A DNA stretch of 64,000 nucleotides from Calliphora vicina (taxonomy: Eukaryota > Arthropoda > Insecta > Diptera > Calliphoridae), in contig NC_088782.1 of the NCBI RefSeq assembly GCF_958450345.1, positions 122,433,980 through 122,497,979 of the forward strand, written 5' to 3'. Shown in pieces: positions 1 through 11,197 of this stretch. How positions within the stretch are numbered: position 1 is the stretch's first letter; every line of letters starts with the position of its first letter. The notes under the pieces are model-generated. The model saw only the letters and a program-made list of their open reading frames with translations. It did no database searches and was not told the origin of the DNA. The translations under genes were made by a program, and so were the position numbers.

Positions 1-1639
1 CAAGGAAACGATAAGAAAAAATCAGGTCATAATAAAAGATAATCACTGTAATATAATAAATAAAATTCAGAGTTGGGCCTGGAGGATGATAAAAATATCA
101 ATAAATGATTGAAAAACATAAAACTACAATTGACAAACACTGTATATAGTTTGCCATTATTTTTGTTGTTTTTTTTTTCATATAAAAATTTTAGTAAAAA
201 TCAAAATGAAAGCATGCGTGTAGATTTCATTAAAATACATTTGTCATTATATGGATTTTTTGTGTATGAGCGAGAAAGTAACGGCGAAAACAATAAACCC
301 AGAAAATAACAGAGAACCCGAGTCAGAAAATGTAAACAATAGCGGGTGTATGGGGGAGAGTGTGTGATACATTCATTGTACTCAATGAAGCTGAAATTGC
401 AATAATCATAAAGCATTACTGTTGTTGTTGTAGTTGCTATAGTTGTTGTGGTTGTACACAAACATTAAACACCGTTATATTGTTACACTTTCTCTTGTTC
501 TCTTGCACTCATGCACAGACATTTATGAGAATGTACCTGACAATAACAACAACCAACCAACCGGTTTGTGGTATAAATAACAATAACAAAACACAATACA
601 ACAACAAAGTGAAGAGCCTTAAAATAACAGGAATTACTCATTCGCACAAACAAACATGGAGGCATCATACTCTGTTAATGTGTAGTAATAAAAAAAAATG
701 GTAGAAAATGATGACACACATGATTAAATACAAGTTTAACGCCTAAAAGATAGATAATGATTTCTAAATAAAAAAAATAAACAGAAAAACACTAAAACAA
801 AGATAATAGTAAAACAAATTAAATAAATTTATAACATTTAATAAGGTAAAAAAGCTATAAAAGTAAAAAAAAATAAATAGAAATTATAAGTTATAGTTTA
901 AGGCAAAAAAGAAAATTATTTAAAGAATCTAAATTGAAGGAGACAACAATGCTTAAAAAATCAAAGATTTTTTCTTAATTTTTGTTTCAAAAAAAAAAAA
1001 GAAAAAATTTTATTTACTTAGGTGAAGAAAAGGTGCTAAATGTTTTGTTGCAATAAAAATATTATTGTTTTTATTACTTTTTTTTCAAATAACAAATCAA
1101 ATATAAAATAAAAAAAAAAAACTTTTGAAAATTGCTGAAAAAGAAAATAAAACTTTTTCTTAGATTTGATTTAAAAAAAAAATTTAACCTCAATTGAACT
1201 TAATAAATAAACAAAAGCTTAAAGGCATTTGTTGTCTAAGACAAATGTCGTCTTTATTCTATACCAGAAAAAATTTAAAAAATTTTTTTATTTATTTTTT
1301 TTTTTTTCTATAAAAAACAAACTTTAAACTTTACAATGGTGTGAATGCGGTTAGTGTGAGGTGTGTATTTTTCTCAATAGCAAAATTCCCTCATACACCT
1401 TAAGATATTTATGCTTCTGTACAGGTGGCTTTTCCCTTTTTTTGTACATAACAATTTTATGCTGCTAACTGGTAAATTTACCAGCATTGTGTGCAGAAAA
1501 AGTATTTTATTTTCATTGTTAAACCTAGAGCAATGTTGAACAAATATTACACAATTTTTTAAACATTCAAATGCAGCCAAAATCAAGTTAATCTTAGATA
1601 TTTCTTAAAGTAATTTATATAAATTTTAGGAAAATAATA
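1..1639. other. AT-rich gene-free stretch
   Basis: No coding exon is recognisable here. The short open frames are low-complexity and lack protein-like composition. The stretch holds a GTT/GTA-rich triplet tract near 420-455, an isolated AACCGGTT octamer at 559-566 and many A/T homopolymer runs. I see no RNA gene or transposon ends. Confidence 0.5.
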
Positions 1640-3990
1640 AAATTTTAGACATTTCTTTAAAAAGTACCAAGTACTAATTTTCATAACTTATTTTTAATAG
1701 AAACAGTACTAATTTTCATAAAATTTGTTTGGAAAAAGTGAGATTAGTAAGATAGTTTTTTTTTTTAATTTTTTCAAGAAAAGTACCAAATTTTTTCAAA
1801 AAAGTACCATTAATCCTAAATAGTTTTAAATGAAATTCACGTTAAAAAAAGAAAAAAATAATTTTTTTTTATTTTTAAAAAAAAAATTAGTAACATTTTC
1901 AAGAAAAGTACCAAAAAGGTACTAATTTTTTTTTTGGAAAACTACCATTAGTCCGTCCTAAACAATTTTAAGTTAAATTTATTTAAACCTAATTTCGATA
2001 TTCTAACAAAAATTTAGTATTTATTTCAAGAAAAGTACCAATTTTTTTTAGAAAAGTAGCATTAGTCGTAAATAGTTTTAAATGAAATTAACTTAAAGCT
2101 AAAAAAATAAAATAATTTTTATTTATTTTTTACAAAAAAAAAAAAATTGTAAATTTTTCAAGAAAAGTACCAAAAAAAAGTACCAATTTTTTTTGGAAAG
2201 TAAAATTAATTTAGATTTTTTATTTTCAAAAAAAAGCAATAAATTAACTTAAAGCTAAAAAAATAAAATAATTTTTATTTATTTTTTACAAAAAAAAAAA
2301 AAAATTTGTAAATTTTTCAAGAAAAGAACCAAAAAAGTAACAATTTTTTTTTGGAAAGTAAAATTAATTTCGATTTTTTAAGATTTTTTATTTTCAAAAA
2401 AAAATAAAATAAAATTTGGTACTTTTCCAAAAAGTACAATTTTTGTCCCAACCTATTTGTTTTACTAAGAATTATTTATATAAATTTCATCTCTAGGTTG
2501 TAAAAAAAAACCTAATCACTTAAGAAAAGTACTAAAATTAGTACGTTTTTTGAAAAGGTACTATTACTATTAATGTTAATTTCCTTTCAAAAGATGTAAA
2601 CTTTATGAAAAGTACCAAAAGAAAGTTTTCTATTTTTTTTAAAAAAGTATTTTTACAAAAAAGGTACCATTTTGTTTCAATCTGATTTTTTTAAAATTTT
2701 TTGTATAAATAATTTCGATCAAACAAGAAAAACTAATTTTTAATTTTTCTGAAAAGGTACCAAAATTGGTACTTTTCCAAAAATGTACTTTTTACCCAAT
2801 TAATTTTTTTTTCTAAAATGGATATTTACCTAAATTTAATGTTAAATTCAATATTTAAGTTTTTTTTTCAAAAAGTACTGAGTTTGGTACTTTTCCAAAA
2901 AAAAGTACTATTTTAATTTTAACATATTTTTTTTTATAAAAAATTAATTTCTATGTTGCAAAAAGTATTTTATTTTATTGGTACTTATTTAAACAAATTT
3001 TGGTACTTTTGCAAAAAAGTACTTTATAGTCTTAACATATTTTCTTACTAAGATTTATTAAAAATTATTTTCTTTCAAATAGTTACTTATATAATCAAAA
3101 TTGTTATTTTCCAAACAAAAAATATTAAAAAAAAAGTACCAAAAATGTACAAAGTTTTTTTTACAAAAAAGTATAATTTTGTTACAATCTGAATTTATTG
3201 TGAAATTTGTACATAGTTGAAAACACCTTGGTACTTTTTCCAAAAAGTACTTTTATGTCCCAATTAATTTTTTCTTCTAAAATATGCAAATTGATCTAAA
3301 TTTAACTTTAAAATCAAAGAAAAATACAATATTTAGGTTTTTTCAAAAAGTACTAAGTTTGGTACTTTTCCAAAAAAAAGTACTATTTTAGTTTTAACCT
3401 ATTTTTTGACTAAAATTTATAAAAAATTAATTTCCTGTTGCAAAAAGTATTTTATTTCAAATTGGTACTTTTCCAAAAAAAAAAAAATTAAAAAAAGTAA
3501 AAAAAAAAATTATTTTTTTCTTAAATAAAATAATTTCCAAAATACAAGAAAAACGATTTTTTTACATTTTTCTAAAAAGGTACCAAATTTGGTACTTTTC
3601 TAAAAAAGTACTTTTTTAACCCATTTAATTTTTTTTACAAAAAATGGAAATTTAATCCAATTTAATGTTAAATTCAATGAAAAATACAATATTTAAGTCT
3701 TTTTTTCAAAAAGTACTAAGTTTGGTACTTTTCCAAAAAAAGTACTATTTTAGTTTTAACATATTTTTTTTATAAAAAATTAATTTCTATGTTGCAAAAA
3801 GTATTTTATTTTATTGGTACTTATTTAAACAAATTTTGGTACTTTTGCAAAAAAGTACTTTATAGTCTTAACATATTTTCTTACTAAGATTTATTAAAAA
3901 AATTGCATTTATATAATGAAAAAAATTATAATTTCATAAAAGTACCAAACTGGTACTTTTTAGAAAAAGTACTTTTAAGGAGCTGGAATT
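1640..3990. repeat. GTAC-centred palindromic repeat field
   Basis: About 2.3 kb is built from AAAAGTACCAAA and its complement TTTGGTACTTTT, separated by T-rich and A-rich spacers. Perfect palindromes occur, for example GTACCAAATTTGGTAC at 3580-3595. Longer units are superimposed: a ~195-bp block around 2868-3062 recurs almost unchanged at 3704-3899, with a partial copy at 3335-3470. A ~55-bp block at about 2087 recurs at about 2241. No open frame of interest is present. This is a degenerate satellite or minisatellite. Confidence 0.75.
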
Positions 3991-5484
3991 TATATAAATT
4001 TCATCTACAACTTTGCTCCTGAAAGTTTTTTTCATTTTAAACTAAATCTTCACTTATTATTAGTTGTTTGTTTGTTTCATTCCCTTACCTTCCTTCTCCA
4101 CTCATTAGTTTCCTTGCCTTATTTTCAAAATTTTCTTTGAAAAACCTTTAAAACACCAAACTTTTGCCATTATATTTATTCAACTAATTAATAAACTCCC
4201 ATTAACAGTAAAAACAACATTTATTTAGCAATTTAATTCATTAACTTTAAGCCAAAGAGAAAACAACATAAGTGGCTTAAGAAGTTTATTATGGATGGTA
4301 TAAGTTCAAACCGCAAATAACGTCTGAAAATTTAGCAAATATTTAGGCAAGAATTTAAGTTGACAAAACCAACTTAAACACAACAAAACTTAATTGATTC
4401 TCACAGCAAATTAACAACAACATATTTTGTTTAAACACCAAAATAGGATAAACAACATACATACAGTGTTTTGAATTGAATTTGAATTTCAAAATAATTT
4501 TTTTCTTTAGATTTCTCGAAAAACCAGAAAATCTAACTGAAAATCGTTAACGGAAATTGGCTTGCAAATGTCAATGTTGCATAATAATCATATTTTAGGG
4601 GGACAAGGGGGGTTAAGGCTAAATCAGCAGCAAAGTAGTGGCAGTTTCCAATTGTTTTTCATTTCATTTAGCCCAAAATATAAAAACACACAAGTGTTTG
4701 TGTTAAACTGTTTGTACTACTTACTAAGGCGCATCATTTTAAATTTTCTAGCTTTTTTTTCCCCAATTTTATTTGGTATTGTTTGGATTTTTTGGTAATT
4801 TCCGTTTTATAATGTAAAAATTTTGCCAAAAAAACAAATAAGAATATATTGTTGTGTGCCTGTGCTTTTTTGGCAATTTGCCTTCATAATTTTCTATGCA
4901 AAACTGCCTTCAAAAATATCTTAGACTATAAAACAATAATATAAACATAAAAACAAAAACACACTTACATTTTCTGCTTAGTTAGTAAAAGAGAGAGAGA
5001 GAGATAGTTAGAGGATGAAGAGCAAGCAGAATGACAACAATGCAGTGAAAATTTTAAAGGTAATTCCACTTTTAAATATAAATTGTAGCTGTTGTTGTAA
5101 ACAATAAATTACCTGGAAAGAGAGAGAGAAAAAAATTATAAATTAAAATATTCGTTTAAAAAATCAATCAGGATAAACGTTAAATATGCAGAGGTTTTAT
5201 ATTGTTGGTCTATTTAGCATACTTATAGGCTTAAAAGAAATAAATAAATATAAATAAAATAAAGTATATGCAAAAAATTACAAAAGATAAACTTTTCAAA
5301 GCATACTTTAAGGCTTCTACTAAGCCTAACTAAGATCATTTCTAATAAGTTAAGTAATTTTTGATGTCTACTTCTGGTCTATGATCTTGTGTATGTCTAT
5401 ATTAAGTCTGTTGAAAGTCTTTATTTAACGATTTCATAAATTTTACTTTATTAATGTACGACAAAACACATTCCTGTACATAAA
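3991..5484. other. AT-rich gene-free stretch
   Basis: Single-copy-looking AT-rich DNA. It contains a short GA dinucleotide run at 4991-5004. The open frame at 4562-4798 is not supported: its composition is low-complexity and its end is hydrophobic only because the DNA is T-rich. I see no gene. Confidence 0.45.
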
Positions 5485-6033
5485 TACAGTGAATGTCACT
5501 TAAAATCGTACACCATCGTAGTCAAATTTTATTCATTAGTTTTAGAAAGTTGATGTTTTGGAAATATTTTAAAATGCTATTTTTATATTGTGTGTGCTAT
5601 TACCTATTAGAAAATTGGGTATACTTTTAATTGCCCTTATCCACAAATAAAACAATTGTGTAAGACTGTCAGTGCCCAGAATATCAACGCTTCATTTAAA
5701 ATCGTAAAGGCACTAAAAAATAGCAAATGATACCCTACAAAGTATTAGGATTATTTAATATTAAAATTTTTTTTAATTTTTAAAGTTTTAATTATAATTT
5801 AATATAATTGTACGAATTTAAGTGAAATATGAATTTTGTGATGTTCTTTAATTTTCATCAATATTTTTTTAACGAATTGAGGTTTTGTTAACTTTTTTGT
5901 TGAAATACATATTTTTTGTTCCAATTAATAAAATGACTTTCAATTTTTTATATAATCACCTATTATTGCTTGTATAATTTCATAATATTACAAAAAAATA
6001 TATGTTGTATGATTTTGAGTGACACTCACTGTA
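5485..6033. mobile_element. Tc1/mariner-like MITE with TA target duplication
   Basis: A 545-bp element (5487-6031) is bounded by terminal inverted repeats and flanked by TA on both sides (5485-5486 and 6032-6033). The left end begins CAGTGAATGTCACTTAAAAT. The reverse complement of the right end begins CAGTGAGTGTCACTCAAAAT. Over the first 26 bp I count three differences, all transitions. A weaker copy of the inner TIR sequence (TTTAAAATCGTAAAG) lies near 5696-5710. There is no transposase frame, so the element is non-autonomous. The TA duplication and CAGTG ends fit the Tc1/mariner superfamily; the exact family is not assigned. Confidence 0.75.
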
Positions 6034-6714
6034 TATTTATATGTAAATAAACATGTCCTGCAAACACATTTATTTATATGAAATTTAATAAATATTTTAT
6101 TAATTCCAATTATTCCAAAGTTTTTCTATTAAACACTTGGAACTTTGACCTTAAACTATCAATATTTTAAAGACTCAATTGAAATACCTCTCCCACACTC
6201 TATAAAATCTCTATAATAACTGTCCTTTTGGGAGAATACCTCCCCTCTCTCTCACAAACGAAAAAAAAACTGTAAATTTTCTAGACATAAATGTTTGATA
6301 TTCTGTTATTGTTTAACGTATTAATAATTGAGCGTTTGAGTGAATATCTATTACTCTCTCTAGCATGCGATTAACTAGTACTTGTTGTTGCAGTTGTAAA
6401 TTATATGTAATTTATCTGTTAATCATAAACAATAACAATAACAGCAGCAGCAACTAAATTATATGATTTTAACTTGATTATTTAAAGAAGCAGCAGGGGA
6501 GCTTTGTGAAAGGAGAGCAAATTATAGAGTTTAGGAGTAAATGATTGGTATGAAAACTAATTATTTTGTAATTATAGGTGTTTACAATGAATTTTTTTTA
6601 GGATTTGTGGCAAAGAGTTTTGGGGAAAAATATGGTATGTATATTTACAGTGTGAAGAATAACTTACTAAAGGATTTTGGTACAAAATTTGTAATTTGGG
6701 TGTACCTATGTATG
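6034..6714. other. AT-rich gene-free stretch
   Basis: Ordinary AT-rich fly intergenic or intronic DNA between the MITE and the 19-bp array. I see no exon, RNA gene or element end. Confidence 0.4.
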
Positions 6715-7145
6715 TAATTTGGTACTAAATTATTACTTTAGTACTAAATTATTACTTTAGTACTAAATTAGTACTTTAGTACTAAATTAGTACTTTAGTA
6801 CTAAATTAGTACTTTAGAACTAAAGTAGAACTTTAGTACTAAATTTGTACTTTAGTACTAAATTATTACTTTAGTACAAAATTATTACTTTAGTACTAAA
6901 TTATTACTTTAGTACAAAATTATTACTTTAGTACTAAATTAGTACCTTAGTACTAAATAAGTACTTTAGTACTAAATTAGTACTTTAGCACTAAATTAGT
7001 ACTTTAGTACTAAATTAGTACTTTAGTACTAAATTAGTACTTTAGTACTAAATTAGTACTTTAGTACTAAATTAGTACTTTAGTACTAAATAAGTACTTT
7101 AGTACTAAATAAGTACTTTAGTACTAAATTAGTACTTTAGTACTA
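6715..7145 (+). repeat. 19-bp palindromic minisatellite, forward block
   Basis: Tandem units of AGTACTTTAGTACTAAATT (19 bp), about 22 copies with point variants such as ATTATTACTTT. Each unit contains the perfect 12-bp palindrome TTTAGTACTAAA and an AGTACT site, so single strands can fold on themselves at many registers. Confidence 0.85.
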
Positions 7146-7435
7146 ATTTAGTACTAAGGTACTAAGTTAGTAATAATTTAGTACTAAAGTACTAATTTAG
7201 TACTAAAGTACTAATTTAGTACTAAAGTACTAATTCAGTACTAAAGTACTAATTTAGTACTAAATTACTAATTTAGTACTAAAGTACTACTTTAGTACTA
7301 AAGTACTAATTTAGTACTAAAGTACTAATTTAGTACTAAGGTACTAAGTTAGTAATAATTTAGTACTAAAGTACAAATTTAGTACTAAAGTACTAATTTA
7401 GTACCAAAGTACTAATTTAGTACTAAACTAAATAT
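7146..7435 (-). repeat. 19-bp minisatellite, inverted block
   Basis: From about 7145 the + strand reads ACTAATTTAGTACTAAAGT, the reverse complement of the preceding unit. About 15 copies are present in this opposite orientation, so the array is a head-to-head inverted repeat at this point. Two diverged units (near 7165 and 7350) share a GGTACTAAGTTAGTAATAATTT variant spread over about 180 bp, indicating local duplication. Confidence 0.8.
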
Positions 7436-7569
7436 TTAATATTTATATTTAATATCAAAATTTATTATATAAATAAGCAGACAAGCCAAATGGCTTCGCG
7501 GGATTAGTTATAAGATTTAAAATGTGTATCAAATTGAAAAATAAATAAATTGAAAATTGAAAAAAAAAA
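7436..7569 (+). mobile_element. possible truncated non-LTR retroelement 3' end
   Basis: About 130 bp of unrelated sequence interrupts the 19-bp array. It contains a GC-richer hairpin (GCCAAATGGC followed by TTCGCGGGATTAG), AATAAATAAATTG close to the end and a terminal A run, after which the array resumes. A non-repeat insert ending in AATAAA and poly-A is what a 5'-truncated LINE or a SINE leaves. A target duplication cannot be judged inside a tandem repeat, and no coding remnant is visible. Confidence 0.4.
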
Positions 7570-8950
7570 GTACTAAATTAGTACTAAATTAGTACTAAAT
7601 TAGTACTTTAGTACTAAATTAGTACTGTAGTACTAAATAAGTACTTTCGTACTAAATTAGTACTTTAGTACCAAATTAGTACTTTAGTACTAAATTAGTA
7701 CTTTAGTACTAAATTAGTACTTTAGTACTAAATTAGTAATTTAGTACTAAATTAGTAATTTAGTACTAAATTAGTAATTTAGTACTAAATTAGTAATTTA
7801 GTACTAAATTAGTACTTGGTACTAAATTAGTACTTTAGAACTAAAGTAGAACTTTAGTGCTAAATTTATACTTTAGTACTAAATTATTACTTTAGTACAA
7901 AATTATTACTTTAGTACTAAATTACTACTTGGGTACTAAAATAGTACTTTAGTACTAAATTAGTACTTTAGTACTAAATCAGTACTCTAGTAAAAACTAG
8001 TACTTTAGTACTAAATTAGTACTTCAGTACAAAATTAGTACTTTAGTACTAAATTAGTACTTTAGTACTAAATTAGTACTTTAGTACTAAATTAGTACTT
8101 TAGTACTAAATTAGTACTTTAGTACTAAATTAGTACTTTAGTACTAAATTTGTACTTTAGTACTAAATTAGTACTTTAGTACAGAATTTGTACTTTAGTA
8201 CTAAATTAGTACTTTAGTACTAAATTAGTACTAAATTAGTGCTTTAGTACTAAATTTGTAATTTAGTACTAAATTAGTACTTTAGTACTAAATTAGTACT
8301 TTAGTACTAAATTAGTACTCTAGTACTAAATTAGTACTTTAGTACTAAATTAGTACTTTAGTACTAAATTAGTACTTTAGTACTAAATTAGTAATTTAGT
8401 ACTAAATTAGTACTTGGTACTAAATTAGTACTTTAGTACTAAATTAGTACTTTAGTACAAAATTAGTACTTCAGTACAAAATTAGTACTTTAGTACAAAA
8501 TTAGTACTTTAGTACTAAATTAGTACTTTAGTACTAAATTAGTACTTTAGTACTAAATTAGTACTTTAGTACTAAATTAGTACTTTAGTACTAAATTAGT
8601 ACTTTAGTACTAAATTAGTACTTTAGTACTAAATTAGTACTTTAGTACTAAATTAGTACTTTAGTACTAAATTAGTACTTTAGTACTAAATTAGTACTTC
8701 AGTACAAAATTAGTACTTTAGTACTAAATTAGTACTTTAGTACTAAATTAGTACTTCAGTACAAAATTAGTACTTTAGTACTAAATTTGTAATTTATTAC
8801 TAAATTTGTAATTTATTACTAAATTTGTAATTTAGTACTAAATTAGTACTTTAGTACTAAATTAGTACTTGGTACTAAATTAGTACTTTAGTACTACATT
8901 TGTACTTTAGTACTAAATTTGTACTTTAGTACTAAATTAGTACATTAGTA
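7570..8950 (+). repeat. 19-bp palindromic minisatellite, main block
   Basis: The AGTACTTTAGTACTAAATT unit resumes in forward orientation for about 1.4 kb (roughly 70 copies). Variants (GTAATTTAGTACTAAATTA; CTTGGTACTAAATTA) recur in small groups, which suggests multi-unit duplication. There is no coding potential. Confidence 0.85.
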
Positions 8951-9345
8951 CTTATTTACCACGTTTTTATACTAAACCCCAAGTTTTTATACTAAAAACC
9001 CATGTTTTTATACAAAAACCCACATTTTTATAATAATAACCACGTTTTTATACTAAAAACCACGTTTTTATACTAAAAACCACGTTTTTATACTAAAAAC
9101 CACGTTTTTATACTAAAACCCACGTTTTTATACTAAAACCCACGTTTTTATACTAAAAACCACGTTTTTATACTAAAACCAGCATTTTTATACTAAAACC
9201 AGCATTTTTATACTAAAAACCCACGTTTTTATACTAAAAACCCACGTTTTTATACTAAAACTCTCTTTTTTATTCTAAAACCCAAGTTTTTCTACTAAAA
9301 ACCACAATTTTATACTAAAAACCAAGTCTTCATACTAATTTTTTA
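8951..9345 (+). repeat. 20-bp minisatellite
   Basis: About 19 tandem copies of CCACGTTTTTATACTAAAAA and 19-bp variants (CCAGCATTTTTATACTAAAA, CCCACGTTTTTATACTAAAA). The array abuts the end of the 19-bp array, sharing only the short ACTAAA segment, and decays at the right end into CCAAGTCTTCATACTAA. Confidence 0.8.
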
Positions 9346-11197
9346 ATGCCAAAAATATTCCTAGGATTACCTTAAGCTAAAATTTAGAATATTTTTTTTA
9401 CACTCTGCGGAAGTATTGTCCTTTCAACCATAAATCTTTTTGTATCTATATGAATTTCTAGTAAAAGTTTTTTTGTCTCCATTTCAGTTTGTTTTGCCAG
9501 CTGCTTCAATGGTGGCAACAATGATATTTAAGTCAATAAAAAGCTATAAAAATAAAAAAAGGCTTATAAGCCATACATACACTTCCTCTCTTATGGCCAA
9601 ATTTATTTTAACCTTAAAAAAATATTCGTATTTTACGACTACAAATGAGTAAAAATGTAGAACAAAGTTTTTCAATAAAATCGTTAAAAAAAAACAAAAC
9701 ATTTTATGGTTTTTGGACTGATATAATTGTTTAACAGCTAAAACAGTTTAAATAAAATAAAATTTTGGCTATGATTAAATTTCTGCCTTGAATTTTATTT
9801 GCTACTCCTAGGTTTCTCTGCAAAAAGAAGGCTAATGGTTTTTGTTTTGAAAAATGATTAATGATTTTTCTGGAAATTGTTGTTTTGCTGCAAAATTTTA
9901 AGATTTATATGATAGTTACCATTTACTTTATTCAGTTCTTAAAAAAAAGTTAAAAAGGGACTCAAATGGACAGTAACTAGACATTAGAATATAAATATTT
10001 ATAAAAAGCATGTCATAGGAATTTTTGTCTTAAATCTTTATTAAATTTCATTATAGTATTTACATAAATCATAAACATTTTACCACAATTTAACATACTT
10101 ACTGAAAAGTCTGTTATTTATTATAATTAATTTTTAATAACATAAATTTTGGCGATTAAAATTCCCAAGTCTTTAACAAAATTTGCAGCACGTACCCATA
10201 AAATATTGTAATTTTAACCAATCTCTATGAATAATAAAAATGAATTTGAAAGCAACATTTATAATTTATATATTAAAACTTAGTCCCACAATAGACAACA
10301 GACTGTGCCATCGTTATAAAGCATTAAAATGACATTTCATAACAAGCCTGTAATGGCCATATTTTGAATGACATTTAATACAATAAAGACACACACAACA
10401 TAAAAAGCCACACGAGTCTAATGAAAATTTCATATTTTTACTTCTATTTTTCTATTACAGCAAAACACCTACACATGTTAATGAAAAACACATAACGGCA
10501 TATTTTAACTTGTTCACACATTACATTACTCTCTTCACACTCACTCTCTCTTTTATAAACTCCACAATTTAACAAATTATTTTCCTTAGCATATGTTAGG
10601 GATGTAAATATGGGTAAGTGTACGCTTTTGGGAAATCTTATTCTCTATTCCCTAATTCAAACTCAAAAATGACATCAAAAACCATTTAAACATAAATAAA
10701 TCACACATTTATAGCTAACTGATACTTTTATTAAATGGTTTTTCTTCTAAATCCCCCTCCTAACCACTTTCCATGTTTCCTTAGTGGTCCCAGGGTCCAC
10801 TAGACATGAGTTTATGTCTAAAAAGTAATTTAAATGCCGGCTTGTTGTTTTGTAATGTTTCTCAAATACGTGTAATAAATAATAATACAATAACAAACGG
10901 CATCACTAAGGACATAAAATGCCTTTACGTTTTTTGAAATATAAAAGACATTTTTGGAAGCCCTAAATGAACATTTTAATAATAAAAAATAACAAATTTT
11001 ATGACAACAAAAGTAACAAGAAATTAAAAGAAGTATTTCATAAATGGTGGACGCTCTGCGGCAGCAAAACATTGGGGAGTTGATACAAAACATTGGGGAT
11101 GGCTATAGCAAATAAGAAATTTAATTTAAAACTGTATTTGAATAAATCAAAAGGGAGAAATAAAGATGCAATGAAGTAAAATTTGACATAAAAAAGA
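9346..11197. other. AT-rich gene-free stretch
   Basis: Mixed-composition non-repetitive DNA. Open frames at 9440-9652 and 10830-11093 have no recognisable domain and no convincing splice context. A 14-bp sequence (CAAAACATTGGGGA) is repeated 21 bp apart near 11064-11100, just before the 12-bp array begins. No gene is supported. Confidence 0.45.

Noticed and set aside
4562..4798. 78-codon + strand frame with a hydrophobic end
   Set aside because: The hydrophobicity comes from T-rich DNA, and there is no signal peptide at the start and no domain.
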